Below, one piece after another: positions 38,240-50,608 of a DNA stretch of 64,000 nucleotides. The first letter of the stretch is position 1, and the number at the start of each line of letters is the position of its first letter. The position numbers and the translations under genes were made by a program. A model generated the notes under the pieces. The model saw nothing but the letters and a program-made list of their open reading frames with translations, was not told the DNA's origin and did no database searches. The DNA lies in assembly GCA_021613335.1 (NCBI GenBank), contig JAJTWR010000044.1, positions 535,001 through 599,000 on the forward strand, written 5' to 3'. Origin of the DNA: Whitmania pigra (lineage: Eukaryota; Annelida; Clitellata; Hirudinida; Haemopidae).

Positions 38240-41200
38240 TATTGATTGATTGAACCAATTAAATTTATTATTTTCGAGAAATGCGAGCGTCCAGACGACT
38301 GTGAGAACGAGTGAAATCTTGAAGTTGTTCACGAACTCCAATTGTTTGGCCTTCCTCTGACATCAACAAATAAATACAAGGCGTTTCATTTCAAACAACG
38401 AATCACATCCCTCTTTGTAATCATTCACATCTCTTTCTTTCGACTTGTTTCACGAAATCCATCAATGGAAGGCAAACCAAGGCAGTGTTAAACTAATTAG
38501 CATAAGAGTCCCTCATAACCAGCAGCCACATTTCCTCAGCTACATTGATCTTCAACCATCCACTTAAATATTCCTTCGACTTTCTCAACCATAATTCGAA
38601 CGAAATGAACTCGAGAAATGTTGTTTAACTTAGTTTGTGCACAAATTCTAGCAATTAAGTCTCTCGTCATCGATTTCCCGTCTTGTTAAATGATTTTTCG
38701 AATTAATAAAACGAATGCGAGAATATCAACGGCCAACGGTTGACAAGATAATTTCCATATGTCAATTTTCTATTTGCCTTCTATCAACTCGTTTAAACGC
38801 TTTTGCAGCGTTAATTTCCAGCAAATTACTTCGAGCCACGATTCAAATGCATCGTTTGAAACTGGAGCAATTAAAATCAACTTTATGCCGGTTTTGGCTT
38901 CTGAACAAACAAGCTCTATGATGATTCACGCAGCTTCATTCATTCATTTATCTGCTCCTTTCATCTTCGTCATTTGAAACATCTTAGATGGCAAGTTATG
39001 TTCTCATAAAGAATATTTTACAAACGATGGTGTTCAAAAGTGAGCGTATGAGCGGTTTACATCTTCGACAACAATTAGTCACAGAATTCTTTTTTTTGTA
39101 TCCTCGTGCAACCAGGAAATTGCTCGAATCCATGATCGTGTAGACATTCCAGTCAACACTGGCCATGTTGAATGTTCTGGAAACATTTAGCAACATCGGG
39201 GATAGGCCAAATGTCCGTGTGAATGTAGCTCTCGGTTCGCATGCAAAACATGAACACGCACATCTCACGAACGTGACACTCAACACGGCTCTTACGGGTC
39301 AATCATTCCTCCTGGAATAATCCTCGTTTAGTTAAAATTTGAAGACAATGCAAATGGCCGGAACTCGTTACAACAACGTGGCAATTCTCCCTCGTTTCGA
39401 AAAGAAAATACGTCTGCCAATCTACTAGCTTAAAAGTGAATTTCGTCGATATTTGCGAGTTGCTGGCAATGTTCTAAACTTATTTACGAGAAAATAAATT
39501 TAAAAATTAATTTACAAAAAGTATTTTATGTAGATAAAGAATGGGAACAGCGGGACTGCGCAAACATTAAACAATGTTTACGACGAATTCAATCCGAAAA
39601 TTCTTGAGAGATAACAGAGACAGTGGAAGTCTGGAAGACTTTTCGTTCCTTTTCATAATTGAACGGAATCAATTCCATGTTAATCCAATGAGGCGTTCGA
39701 ACATTGCTTACCGTGGCGAAGAATTGCAACGTTAATACTCTAATGTGTTAATGTTGATTCAATTCTCATTCCGAATGTAAGTTCGGAAGAATGATCTCAT
39801 GTCATTCAGCGGAGTGATGATGATTTAAAATTACTTCCATGTTAGGTATTGATCATGGCGCGACTGGGTTAAAAGGAATTGTTTAAAGGAGATTTCTAAA
39901 AGTATCTTTAGATGGCAATTGGAGTATTGATCAAATTCTCAAAAGGAAACTCAGACCTTCGAGCATCACGTGTTTCAAATTGCAGATGATATTAAATATT
40001 GCTTGTTGGAAGCTGCAATGAATTCCACTTCTCGAGTGCAGTCTGATTAAAAAAAGCATTTATGAGACAAATGGTTATAATTCTAGAACTTACGTTCAGT
40101 AATTGAACTCATTCCCAGCTATTCTACCACCTTGCTTACTCATAAAACCTCAAAGATGAGACTAAATCGAAAGGCTTTGTTTTTCTCTTGGTTGTGGGAT
40201 GAGGTTTCTTATCAGCGATATTGTATGTGTTGTGACAGTGAGCGTCTTACTGAACAGGTTGAACATCTTGAAAGATTGCTCACTCTTTCGGTCGATCTAA
40301 ATGATTATTTGGAAATGCCTGCAAGGAGGTAGGTGGTGACCGAGATGGATTTGATTTCTTTTCACAACGGCTTCATTATCCCTCACTTTCCGAAATAACC
40401 TTCGTAGTGAAATATCGTTGACACTACAATTAGATCATTCCATTCGTTCAGTTTAATTTAAATAAATGTTCTTTCAAGTTTTGGTGCTAAATTTTTAACA
40501 GCCACTGAATCTGTGCAAAAGCGCTCGAAATCTGCGGATTTTCTAAAACGGATCTCATAACTCTTCTCTGAAAAGCTAATATTGGCGACCAGGTTCAGTT
40601 GCTTATCACCGAATCTGAACTTTCGCATCAAATGGAAGATTATTACAAGTTACAGAAGTTGAGATATAAATATTTGTTGTTCGCAAATTGAGTTTTCCGG
40701 AAAAAAAAGAATTTCTTTGAACCTCGATTTAAAAAAAGTTGAAATTTGAGAACGAAAAAGAAATTTACTTAAATTAAACTTGCGCTCGCATACGCAACAT
40801 CAGAAGAAATGCTCTCTCACATCAAGTACTTTAGCTTCGTTACTTCTCGTTACACATTACTGGGCACCAATAAATCTTGTCTAAGCTTTCCAGGCGTTCT
40901 TGACATTTCATCTGGAGACAAGCTCCATTCCAAGACTGCGTGAAATTTTCAAATCTTTTTAGATATGCAAAATAGACACCTTCAAACTCGCTGAGCTTTT
41001 ATTTATTATTCTTGACTGCGGCGTAATGAACCACTACGTAATTTCTGCCAAGAAAATATTCATATATCTTCATCGAAAAAGAAATTTTAAAGAGTCTTTT
41101 CCAGCTTCCAAGCAAACATTTTTAGCATTTTTAGGTTTATTGAATCTCACACGAAGTCGTAAATGTGAAGAACATCACACAGATTTCGCATAGATTTCTC

Positions 41201-43540
41201 GCAGTGCTGAAGTTGTAACTAAGGGAACATTCATATTGACATTAATGGAGAACTGATTTAAAGGTGGAAATGTTTTACTGCGATATTACAGGATTCAATT
41301 GCGCGAGTGCCATCGTGTTCAAAGTTGCTCTTCGACGAACACAACCTTACCGGAAGCATCTTGTATCGCATTCTGTTTTATCTTGTTAATGACTATTTAT
41401 GCGGCCCAAGGCAACAAATTATTCTGATAATTGGGTTTTTAAATTCATTCGGTCTTGTTTAACATGAAACGCTTGATGTTTTATGTACAACATGTTTGCA
41501 TTCAAAACCGCATATAAAAAGCATGCAACAATGCTCAACTTATCCTCAAAACTTGACATTCCACGAAAAGCAAATAAATTGAGGTTTGAGGAAGCGTTAC
41601 ATCAAATGCTGCCATCTACGAAGGTCTGCCGCTCAAAAATGTTTCAGTCAAGGACGGACAAGATGAAAAAATCGTGTGCAAATAACTGAAGGAAATAAAA
41701 ATTATCGAAAAAGAAAAATATTTCCGATTGTACCGCTGATTTTGAACAATTCCCTATTAATCTCAGAGATTCAAATACAAATCCTGACAGCCGCTAACAT
41801 TTCAATTTTCTCAAAAGTTACTTCAGCAAAAAATCGCGGAGATCCAGCTAAATGAAAAAATGTTTGCAATTCATTGACGACTTTTCGCTAATGCAATATC
41901 TGATTTCCATAGAATTAATTCATTTCCAGTCACAAAATATATTCGTTCACAAATAATATTTAGTCATATAACACATAACAAATCATGCTATTCACTAAAA
42001 TTATTAAAGTTCACGCTTTTAGAAGTTTTCGATCGATATTTAGCAAAGGTTGTATTTGAAAATAAATTGATTTTTCATATTTTTCAATTTAAATTTGTAT
42101 CACAACGTTCCACAAAGACATACCGATAAAACAACCTAATTGTTCATGATGCATCAACAGCTAACAATAATTATAATTAAGAGTTTCTTAATAGTAATCT
42201 TTGTGCCAGAAGTGGATTAAGCTATTATTAACGACGAAAACTGAATAAAAGAACCAGGCTAATGTTGATATAATTGATACAAGTTACGTTGCATCTCCAT
42301 TATTTTAATCGAATTATATTTATGAATTTATATTTATGCCACCATGTACGTTCGAGGCATAATTTACGAAATACATTAACTAGGTGCTTGTTTAACTAAC
42401 GTGAATTTAAACAATTAGATAATTAGGGCGTAATCATATAATGATTAAACTTGATAAGTTTATTCATACTGATTTACGAAAACAGCGGAGTAATTCCACT
42501 ATTCAGGTGAAGATGGAACCATAATTATTTTCAGGCAAAAGGTTGTGATGCGGCTTCCGATGCTCTTTTAGAAAGATTCTGCTTGGAGAATAATGCATTG
42601 CCCGAGTTTAAAAAATCTTGTTTCAAACAATATTAGGAGCAAGAACTCTTTTTCCTAGCATTTATTTTTTGTTATATCTCATATTTTAATTGCGGAAAAA
42701 TCTCTTTGCAGTAAAAACTTTTGTAGTTCAATTCTCTCACCAACAAGAATGATTGGTTCAAATTTATATTTATTTATTTTGTTTCTAGTGAACAAGCTGG
42801 CAACCATTAAAAGTAATAATGCAAGTCAATACGATTTCAATACATAATCTAAAGACAACCCAAAAAGAATCATTTCTTATATAAACATGGATCCAAAATT
42901 ACAAAATTATAAGCGGAATCTAAAATTTCGTAATGCAGCAACATTTTGAATCTAACGCAGATATTTGAGGTTTATAAGACTTGTAATTTGATTTCTGCTA
43001 ATTGAATTTATTTGATCTATTTAAAATTATACAAATATTTTTTTAATTATTAATAACGGGTAATTTAAAATTATCAATAACACCCCTGCAACACGAACCT
43101 TGAAAAACGTAAACTTAGATTTCTACACTGCAGGAGTCATGCTTGTCATCAAATCTCGGAGCTCTACTCTTTTTAACTTATTTACAAAAGTTTCGACTAA
43201 CTTTTGCGTAGAAGGTTACTAAATTATTGCTTCGTTTTGAAAAGATAACAATTTGAATCGGTCCTGAACAAGTATTTGAGACAGATTCGCCCAGTCCGCT
43301 TTCGGTGCTCGGCTTAATGTCAAATGCCTTTCAATTGGATTACTAATCAATTATTTGAAGCCAACAACTTTTGTATCGCGCCATATTAAATATCAATGTT
43401 TCCATAAGAAAAATAATTCGCCGGTTAGGCACACGGCGCTCTCTTAAGACCTGCTTCGGAAAGTTGCTTTCCTTTTGATCGACTCGTCATACTCATCAAA
43501 TTTACTAGATGTAACAAATAAGTATTTTCACTATTTTTTA
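38240..43540. other. Long stretch without recognised exons
   Basis: Probably the 5' intron and upstream region of the ZNF608/609-type gene, and the region before MRPL46. The frame at 38238-38035 (minus) lies next to the N-terminal exon and is Arg/His-rich; it could be a further 5' exon, but no homology supports it. The first exon of MRPL46 should also lie here or further left. No array or transposon domain was recognised. Confidence 0.4.
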
Positions 43541-43543
43541 CAG

Positions 43544-44657
43544 GCAGCTCAAGAGAATTTAGTAAATGTAGCTCCTTACAAACAAATTGGCACCTGATGA
43601 GTGCAGTAATAGTGGAGAGGTCTCCAGTAATAACTCAAAAGAAAAATAAAATTGAAGAAAAAGTTTCTACTATGTTGTTAGCAATTGAAAAAGAGAAAAG
43701 CCTCTTATCAGACCACGGTCTTCGACACATCGAGGACAGGTAAGTGCAGATCCTCCGCCCTTCTCCTTCATCCATCGCTCTCAAGATAACAAATCATGAT
43801 ATTATGTTTAGAAAAAATTTAGAAAAAAAGAAACAGTTAAATCTTATGGATGTAGATGGGGATGCAGTTCTTCACACAGCACAAGAAATGGAAGACATGT
43901 GGAAAGGAGAACATGCAGCTTTCCAATTTGGTCCTAGGACAACAGGTTGGCCAGTCAAAATCATAAACACAAAAGATGATATAGAAGATTTGCCTCTAAG
44001 CTAACATCACAAAACTAATAATAATAATGGCAACTATAATAATAATAGTAATTAATCAGATATCTCTTTCATGAGCCCATTTCTATAAAAACTTGGCAAC
44101 ATTTACACACAACTAATTGTAGAGGCTGATGAAACCAATGACAAGAAATCCTTAGAGAGGAAATTAGATAGGAAATTGGTTCTTCTCTTGCACCAACAAC
44201 TTGGAAAAGATGCTCGATGGGCTTGTCCAATGAAAATCAGGAAGGATAACGAGTCTATGAAAGAGGTAACTTGGCACAGGTGTGAATTGGTGCTCGTGAA
44301 CTGTAGAATGGTACATTTGATGTATTTAGGCAGCAGAGAGAGCTTTGACTGAGTTGTGCGGCCCCCAGTTCAAGGCTGAGATATTTGGTAATGCCCCCTG
44401 CGGGTTCTACCAGTTCAAGTATCCACTGAATGCTTATACAGACTTCGTAGGAGCAAAGGTATGTGCTCTTTAAAAAGCTTTAAGTCCTTTTTTAAATCTG
44501 TTTTTGTGCTTCTCAGGTGTTCTTCTTTAAGGCGCATTATGTGGACGGTTTGTTGGATCCTCGGTGCCCGGACTACAGGTGGGTAACCAGAGACGAAGTT
44601 TGTCAGTTCACGATCAATGCTTATGGATCAAAATTGAAGAACCTTGTACTTGAATAA
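43544..44657 (+). CDS. MRPL46: Mitochondrial ribosomal protein mL46 (MRPL46), missing first exon
   Basis: mL46 is a large-subunit protein of the mitochondrial ribosome with a degenerate Nudix fold. Five exons join in phase: 43544-43739, 43812-43945, 44123-44265, 44330-44458 and 44517-44657. Recognisable blocks are AIEKEKSLLSDHGLRHIEDR, HTAQEMEDMWKGEHAAFQFG, EADETNDKKSLERKLDRKLV, ALTELCGPQFKAEIFGNAPC with GFYQFKYP, AKVFFFKAHYVDG, and a C-terminal RWVTRDEV. The 5' exon begins in phase 1 after a good acceptor (TTTTTTACAG), so a short upstream exon carrying the start codon and mitochondrial targeting sequence is expected but was not identified. Its 3' end faces the unnamed minus-strand gene. Confidence 0.92.
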
Positions 44658-45116
44658 CCTATTTGACAATACAAGAGCCATCCCTGCGAGCTTGCATTCC
44701 TTGGTTTAGTTGACATTAATATTATTCAGTTAATATGATGCGGAGAAACATGGGTTCACAAACGCTGGGTAAAATCAAATTAATACCAGAAGAAACAGTT
44801 CATTGATTCTGTAGAACAAAGCTGAATATTTGGACAGTTGAGGACAAAAACCTTGACAAGGCTAACAACAGCAGACATTAAACACAACATTTAAACAAGC
44901 TAAGCACTGAAACAATGACTGAACAAGCAAGTAAAACGGCAAAACAAAAAAAATTATGGGTGCAGTCATACGTTTGTGAAAATGCAGGAGGCAAAACAGA
45001 AAACGGGTCGACCTTGCACGACCCCAATAAATATGAGTTTCTCCAAGTTCGAACGGTTGCCTACTCGTGCTAGTGGATGCACTGCAAAAGCAGTCATAAA
45101 ATAAATTGCAAGTAAG

Positions 45117-46930
45117 CTAACAGTTGCTAAGTAGGTGCTGTAACTCCTGTCCAAAAAGTGGACTGTTTTGTCCAAGAAATTCCACTTGTTCCGTGAATTG
45201 GTCCTCTTGAGGTGCCTGATGGTAAGAATGGGTAGGAGACTACAGTGAGATTAGTTTCAAAACTCACCTCATAGGGGTTCAGACGGTCGTTTTCGACGAG
45301 TAGAACGAGACGGTTCGAAAGCCATGGATCCATGCTTTCGTCCAAAATTAACAATCTTTCATCTGACGCTTTTCAGTTAACTTTATGATTATTTTGATGA
45401 ACCCATCATACAAAAAAAAACCTCTCACAGCTTTGCTTAACTGGCGATCGGATTATTTTCATTGGAGAGCTTTCATTCTCCAGAGAATCTAGTTGTCTGT
45501 AAGAGAATCTAGATTAACAAGGGTAAATGATGCACGCAGCATCGCTTGCAATTCACATACTCGATGAGGGATCTTCTGGATTTGTGTGCTGTGACAAGAT
45601 GCGAGAACTTTCGAACTCTTTGAATGAACGTTTTTTCAGTTTCTCTTAAGCACAATAATCAAAGCTCATCTTACTTTTTTGGTATTTTAAAAGCTTCCAT
45701 TGGTATTATCTTGGGTGTAACTTCTGAGCTGGAACAAAGACTGAAGTTGATAAAAATTCAACTGGTATTGCTCAAAATACTAGTCTCACCTTCCCACACT
45801 TTGGATGCCTTCATCATCACTTCCAAACATTTCTTCCTTGCAACACAAGCCTTCACTGACATGCACCTAAAATCTCAACCCATGCTTTAAAATCCAGAAA
45901 TTTATCTTTTTGAAATTTATTTCTTGCAAAATAACCTCCATTACTCTTTGCAAGCTTTTAGACTCATCAAGTGGCTTTGTTTTTTCAGCCTTAATGAAAG
46001 ATAAACAAAACTTTTACTCAGACTCATTATAGAGTGCCATTGACCACATTACCCTCTCATAATCTACTGTACTTTCTACATCGGGTTTCTTATTTCTCTG
46101 GAGAATATAAATTGTATATTATTACTTATGTATATTATACATAGTTCGAGCATTTCATTATTTATCTGCAGACATTTTTTACTCTTGTCAGCCTGTTTCT
46201 CTGCTTTCCTTTTCTGTGGATGTAAATTAGGTTCTAAATGTATATGTCAATGAAAACAAAACAGCCAAACTATGAATATTACGTTGGTTTCCTTGGTCTG
46301 CTGCTTTCTTTGACAATGAAAGACGTTTTTAATTGTTCAATCTCATTGGCACACCACACATAAGAGTTTTGTATCCCTAACTTCTTGGCTGAAGCATTAC
46401 AATCACAACGTTTACTGGATAAGTAATTTGCACCACCATGAATTCATTGTAAAACTATCCCCACATGTTACCATTACCATCCTAACTCATTACTGATTTA
46501 AGATATCAGCTTACCCTTTTCTTGGAGAAGTAGAACAATAGTCCTTTCTAAGAATTCCAAATGTTGAGCTGTGGCTTCAAGAATATTTGCCTATTTAAAC
46601 GATACGTTTAGCTTTACTATTTATTAAGCTTCAAGTTGATATTCATGCACTGACTTTAGATTGCTTTTTGATGGCCCTTTTGCTCATCGGTACCACGTGA
46701 AGAAGAGTTTCAAAGCAACTGGCAATGTTGGCCCTCCATCTGGAATCAAAATGTCTTTTTCTTGCTTTAACCAAATTGTCACAAACTTCGCTCGGTTTTC
46801 TGGTCAAATAGCGCTCCATGACTTTGACGGAGAGAGCCAACCAAGCAAACGAGCCGACAACCGCGTACAGCAAGCCCGCCAAGAATAGCCTGACGATTCC
46901 GTCTCGATTTAGAATTGATTTTTCAACCTC
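45117..46930 (-). CDS. Unrecognised gene, single-pass membrane protein, exons incomplete
   Basis: Three blocks have good splice sites and open frames: 46930-46655 (92 codons, phase 0), 46590-46515, and the 3' pair 45362-45268 joined in phase to 45215-45117 (stop TAG). The first block has one hydrophobic segment (IVRLFLAGLLYAVVGSFAWL) followed by a basic stretch (VKARKRHFDSRWRANI); the second reads ANILEATAQHLEFLERTIVL. The C-terminus is acidic and Gln-rich (LLVENDRLNPYE, then APQEDQFTEQVEFLGQNSPL). Short acidic candidate exons between 46090 and 45420 (for example QLDSLENESSPMKIIRSPVK) are likely part of it, but their phases were not all reconciled. The N-terminal membrane anchor plus basic segment loosely recalls PEX3, but the rest does not, so no function is assigned. 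Confidence 0.5.
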
Positions 46931-47828
46931 CTAATTTTCAATCAGTAAATTTAAAATAAAACCCTAAAAAACAATTGAATTTGCGTTTGCAAATAATTTA
47001 TCATTGTTAGAAAAAACATCGGCGCCTTGGTCACCGTTTAGCTTAAATTACATTTTATATCGAGGCTGAGGAAAGCATTTAAATCATAAATAAACTCAAA
47101 TTGTTGGCGGCAGATATTTCACTTTTACGTACTACTTTTCTGCAAATAAGTTTGTTTTCTGTCGTTAGGAGACATTCATAGTGTAATAGCTAATATTTAA
47201 AAAAATTAATATTTGGAATTATTACTGATGATACTGAAGAAAAGTTTTCACGACATGTAAGCAGTCCCGAATTTTTTTTGGCTTCTGAGGAGAGGTAATA
47301 GTTTACCTCTAGGGGCCACTATCAACCAACCGCACTGGCCCTAAGGTGGTTTAGTATGTCATGGCTTTCCCCGTGATTCAGAAAATATAAGAAAAAATAA
47401 TGAAATCTAGTGCAATTTAAAATTTGCTTATATTATTTCAATGATTTACCACTTTAGAGGCTGTGCCTTCCCGCCCTAAATCTACTCACCGGTTTCAGTG
47501 TGCGGTATCCCCACCAAAATGTAGATCCGCCACTGTTACATGAATTCTCACTTCGAATCCACGAAAGCAAAAGAATTAAACTGATTTTAAACTAGCGGAT
47601 GCTCTTAATTCGAATACCATCTCGCGAACGCCAAAAAACTATTGCTCTGAAATACGGACACCCAGACAATCCTAGACACATTTTCAGAAGTCACAGATAC
47701 CGACCCACAAACGCGCAGCTTAAGTGCAACTCTCAACCTCAACGCGACTTCTCAGGCAAATATTAGTTTTCCCTCCAAACTTCGACCCAATGATAATTTT
47801 CAGCTAAAAATAAACCGAGTAACGCGTA

Positions 47829-47957
47829 ATGGAAAAGAAGTTGAAAGCCAGTGTAACTGGTTCCTTGTTGGTAAGCCAGCAACATTTTGTTTTTGCCCAA
47901 TCAAATGAATCTCAGCCAACAAACAGAAACAATGCTCTAAAAAACCCTATATTTCAG
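47829..47957 (+). other. Possible small first exon, plus strand
   Basis: ATG at 47829 opens 43 codons (MEKKLKASVTGSLLVSQQHF onward) and ends at a consensus donor CAG|GTAAGG. An acceptor at 48063 would add about 21 codons and a stop, overlapping the 3' coding end of the Tribbles gene in antisense. No homology was recognised; it may be chance. Confidence 0.2.
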
Positions 47958-48074
47958 GTAAGGAATTTTGGGGTTTAATAATTTGATTAAATATAACTGA
48001 ACAAGGTACAAATGCTTTTCATTGAAAGTGGTTATCAGTTCTTACAAATGGTTTTCCTTGCAGGGCATGGATAT

Positions 48075-49276
48075 TTATAAAAATTTTTCTATGGAATCCT
48101 CTAGTAGTGTTTGCTCCTCGATTTTCTGAGAATGCGGTAATTCGGGAACAAATTGGTCTCCAATCTTAGACTTTCCAGAGCTAGTTTTTGGCGAACAGTC
48201 AAAGTTTTGGCAAGACGTCTCGAACCACGGATGGTCGAGGATTTCGTCGGTCGTTAGTCTTTGAGATGGATCGATTCTAAGCAAGTTCTTAAGTAAACAT
48301 TTAACTTGGGCCGACAGGAAGTCGGGCATGACGAACGCTCCGGATCGGATTTTCTTGAACAAATTTGGAATATCATTGTCGTGAAATGGGTATTGGCCGA
48401 CCAACATCGTGTACAAAACGACGCCAAGACTCCAAACGTCCGAAGCCTTTCCAGAGTACCCCGTCGTCGAATGGAGAATTTCGGGGCTTATGTATGCCAA
48501 GCATCCGTGCTTGTCGTAAAGAGTATCGGTTCCGTCATCCTGGATTACTAGACCCTCCTCCAATCCGGTGAGAATTAAATGCTTTCTGTAAAACATTACT
48601 ATTTGGTTATGAATTCGTCATAAATGGCAAACATTACAAAAGTCTGCAAGGATTAAACTCACTTTTCACTATCTATAAAAACAAATTTCCTTAGCTTTAT
48701 GTCCCTAACGACAACATTATTATCATGGCAAAGCCTCACAGCTTCAACAATTTGTTTGAATAGACAACAAGCCTCTCTTTCCTTGAGTTTATGCTTTTTT
48801 CTTATGAAAAAGTGCAAATTCTCCAATGTTTTATCAAAAAATGTATAACACTTGTTGGGAGTGACAATTATTTCACTTATATTTGCTATATTGTGATGGC
48901 AACCAGTGATGAAATAAGGTGCAAGAATGTCTTTGTAAGTATCAGTTGGAAATATCTGTTGACAAAACTCATATGAAAAGTTGCTTAAAGATAAACATTA
49001 ATAATTCATTACCTTCACTTGTTTTTCTTCATTAGTATCAGTATTGAGAGCTCTAAAACAGTGATGTGGACTGACTTCAACTTCATTGTTAGTTTGTATA
49101 ACGTATTTCCCAACTTTTATAAAGTGACTAGTTTTATCGATATCGCCGCTAAAAGGTGAAAAATTTTCGTTCCTTATCTCGGGTGTTAAAGCCCGTCCGG
49201 GTTGAGCGAAAAGTTCCTTTAAGACATGACCGCTTGGTAACTGCTTTGGAATGGCCACGCGTAAATTGGTATTCAT
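48075..49276 (-). CDS. TRIB: Tribbles pseudokinase
   Basis: Tribbles proteins are pseudokinase scaffolds that bring substrates to the COP1 ubiquitin ligase and bind MAPK kinases. Three exons join in phase: 49276-49013, 48955-48663 and 48585-48075, giving about 355 residues (vertebrate TRIB 343-372). An N-terminal extension of about 60 residues precedes the kinase fold. The VAIK Lys is at the exon 1/2 junction (EEKQVKIF). The catalytic loop is VVVRDIKLRKFVF (Val for the His of HRD), and the DFG position reads GLE, as in the SLE of Tribbles, so metal binding is not expected. The C-lobe has DKHGCLAYISPEIL, SGKASDVWSLGVVLYTMLVG and ILDHPWF. The tail keeps a COP1-binding type motif, DQFVPEL. The gene is complete, and its start codon was chosen as the first ATG of the open exon. 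Confidence 0.94.
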
Positions 49277-49289
49277 GAAATCAGCACCC

Positions 49290-50600
49290 TAATAAGAGAG
49301 ATAAAACATCGAACTCGATTCAGATTTAAAGCAGCATTCATTTAATCCCAACCGCAACCGTATTATTAAACAATTTCGCTTAACGATGGCGTCAGAATGG
49401 CGAAATCGTTTCATCGGCTTACGAAATAATCTGCGATGTTGTCATGATAACTATTACGACTCATTCGATTCGGTATCATCCTTAACAAGCTGATTAATTT
49501 CCATGAGCATTAATCATACCTTTATATCCTTTTTGAAGTCTTCATAAAGTCATTATCAAGAAATATTTTAAATACAATTACAAAACTCCAAAAGCCATAA
49601 TGAAAATTTGATTAATTTATTCGAAATTCTTATTTCAGTTTTCACGCGTCCTCCGATGACTCTAGACGACTCCGTGTTTACACGTAGCGCTAAGCACCGC
49701 CTCTAAATGACATCATCCGCAAAGTTGTAAAGATTTTATTGGCTCGCTTATTATACAACATATTCGATTTTGAATGTTTTGCCTGCAATCATGATGAAAT
49801 GATTCACAATTCTATTCAATAATCATCACGAAATGATGAATTCACGAATTTGTTAACAATATCGTGACAGAAATAAAACCAAAATTGACGCTAAGACTGA
49901 AAGCGGGGCTTTTATATTAAAATTGTACAAAGTTATAAGTAGTGCCTGCATTATGGCTGCTAAACCGGTATATTTGTCTATTTCATGCCGTAAGAGTAAA
50001 AAGTCCGGCCTTAAGCTGTACGAAAACTCTATCGTTTCGCTTCTTGAATAATTCTCAGGTATCTTTAACGCGTGAAGCGTAAAACTAAAAAATGCTACCT
50101 CGACCATATCTATCAGTTCTCAAAATGGTTTCACTTGCATATTCTTCCGACCTTTGCGTACCCGCACATCGTTCCTCAGTTACTTAGTAAGTCATGGTAC
50201 ATCCCCCAAACGAAATACTTCCATTTCGACCCAACCCATTTCATTCCCAGATTCCACTTCAATTTTTTTTAAATTCAGTGCATTTCGAAAAACAGACCCG
50301 TCATCAACAACGTTGTATTGAATACGAAGATTTTACATTAACATATCCAATTACTGCAACAAGTACCTTGACTCATGATACGATTTGAAACAGGAAATTC
50401 ATTAAAGGCATCTCACTGACTTAAGTTCCTCAAATTTGTAGTTTCATATTTAGTATCAAGTGAGATTACAAAATTCAAAAATACAAATTCAAAACAAAGA
50501 AAATGAGCTCACAAGCCTGAGTAACAACTCTCCATAAACAAATAAAAAGTCTTCATTGAATCTTACAAAAGAAGTGAAGCATGATGAAATGAAAGGTAAG
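49290..50600. other. Interval upstream of the Tribbles gene
   Basis: Presumably holds the Tribbles promoter and the 3' UTR of the L1-type gene. The frame at 50107-49853 (minus) has no homology and no splice context. Nothing else was recognised. Confidence 0.5.
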
Positions 50601-50608
50601 TAGAAGAC

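Noticed and set aside
44966..45175. Frame with a hydrophobic segment (YLATVSLLAIYFMTAFAV)
   Set aside because: The upstream exon ends in phase 0 at GAG|GTGAGT and the acceptor at 45216 leads into a different frame ending at TAG 45117; the hydrophobic frame is out of phase.
46515..46930. PEX3 identity for the membrane-protein gene
   Set aside because: The N-terminal anchor and ARKRHFDS stretch resemble PEX3 loosely, but the downstream blocks do not align with it.
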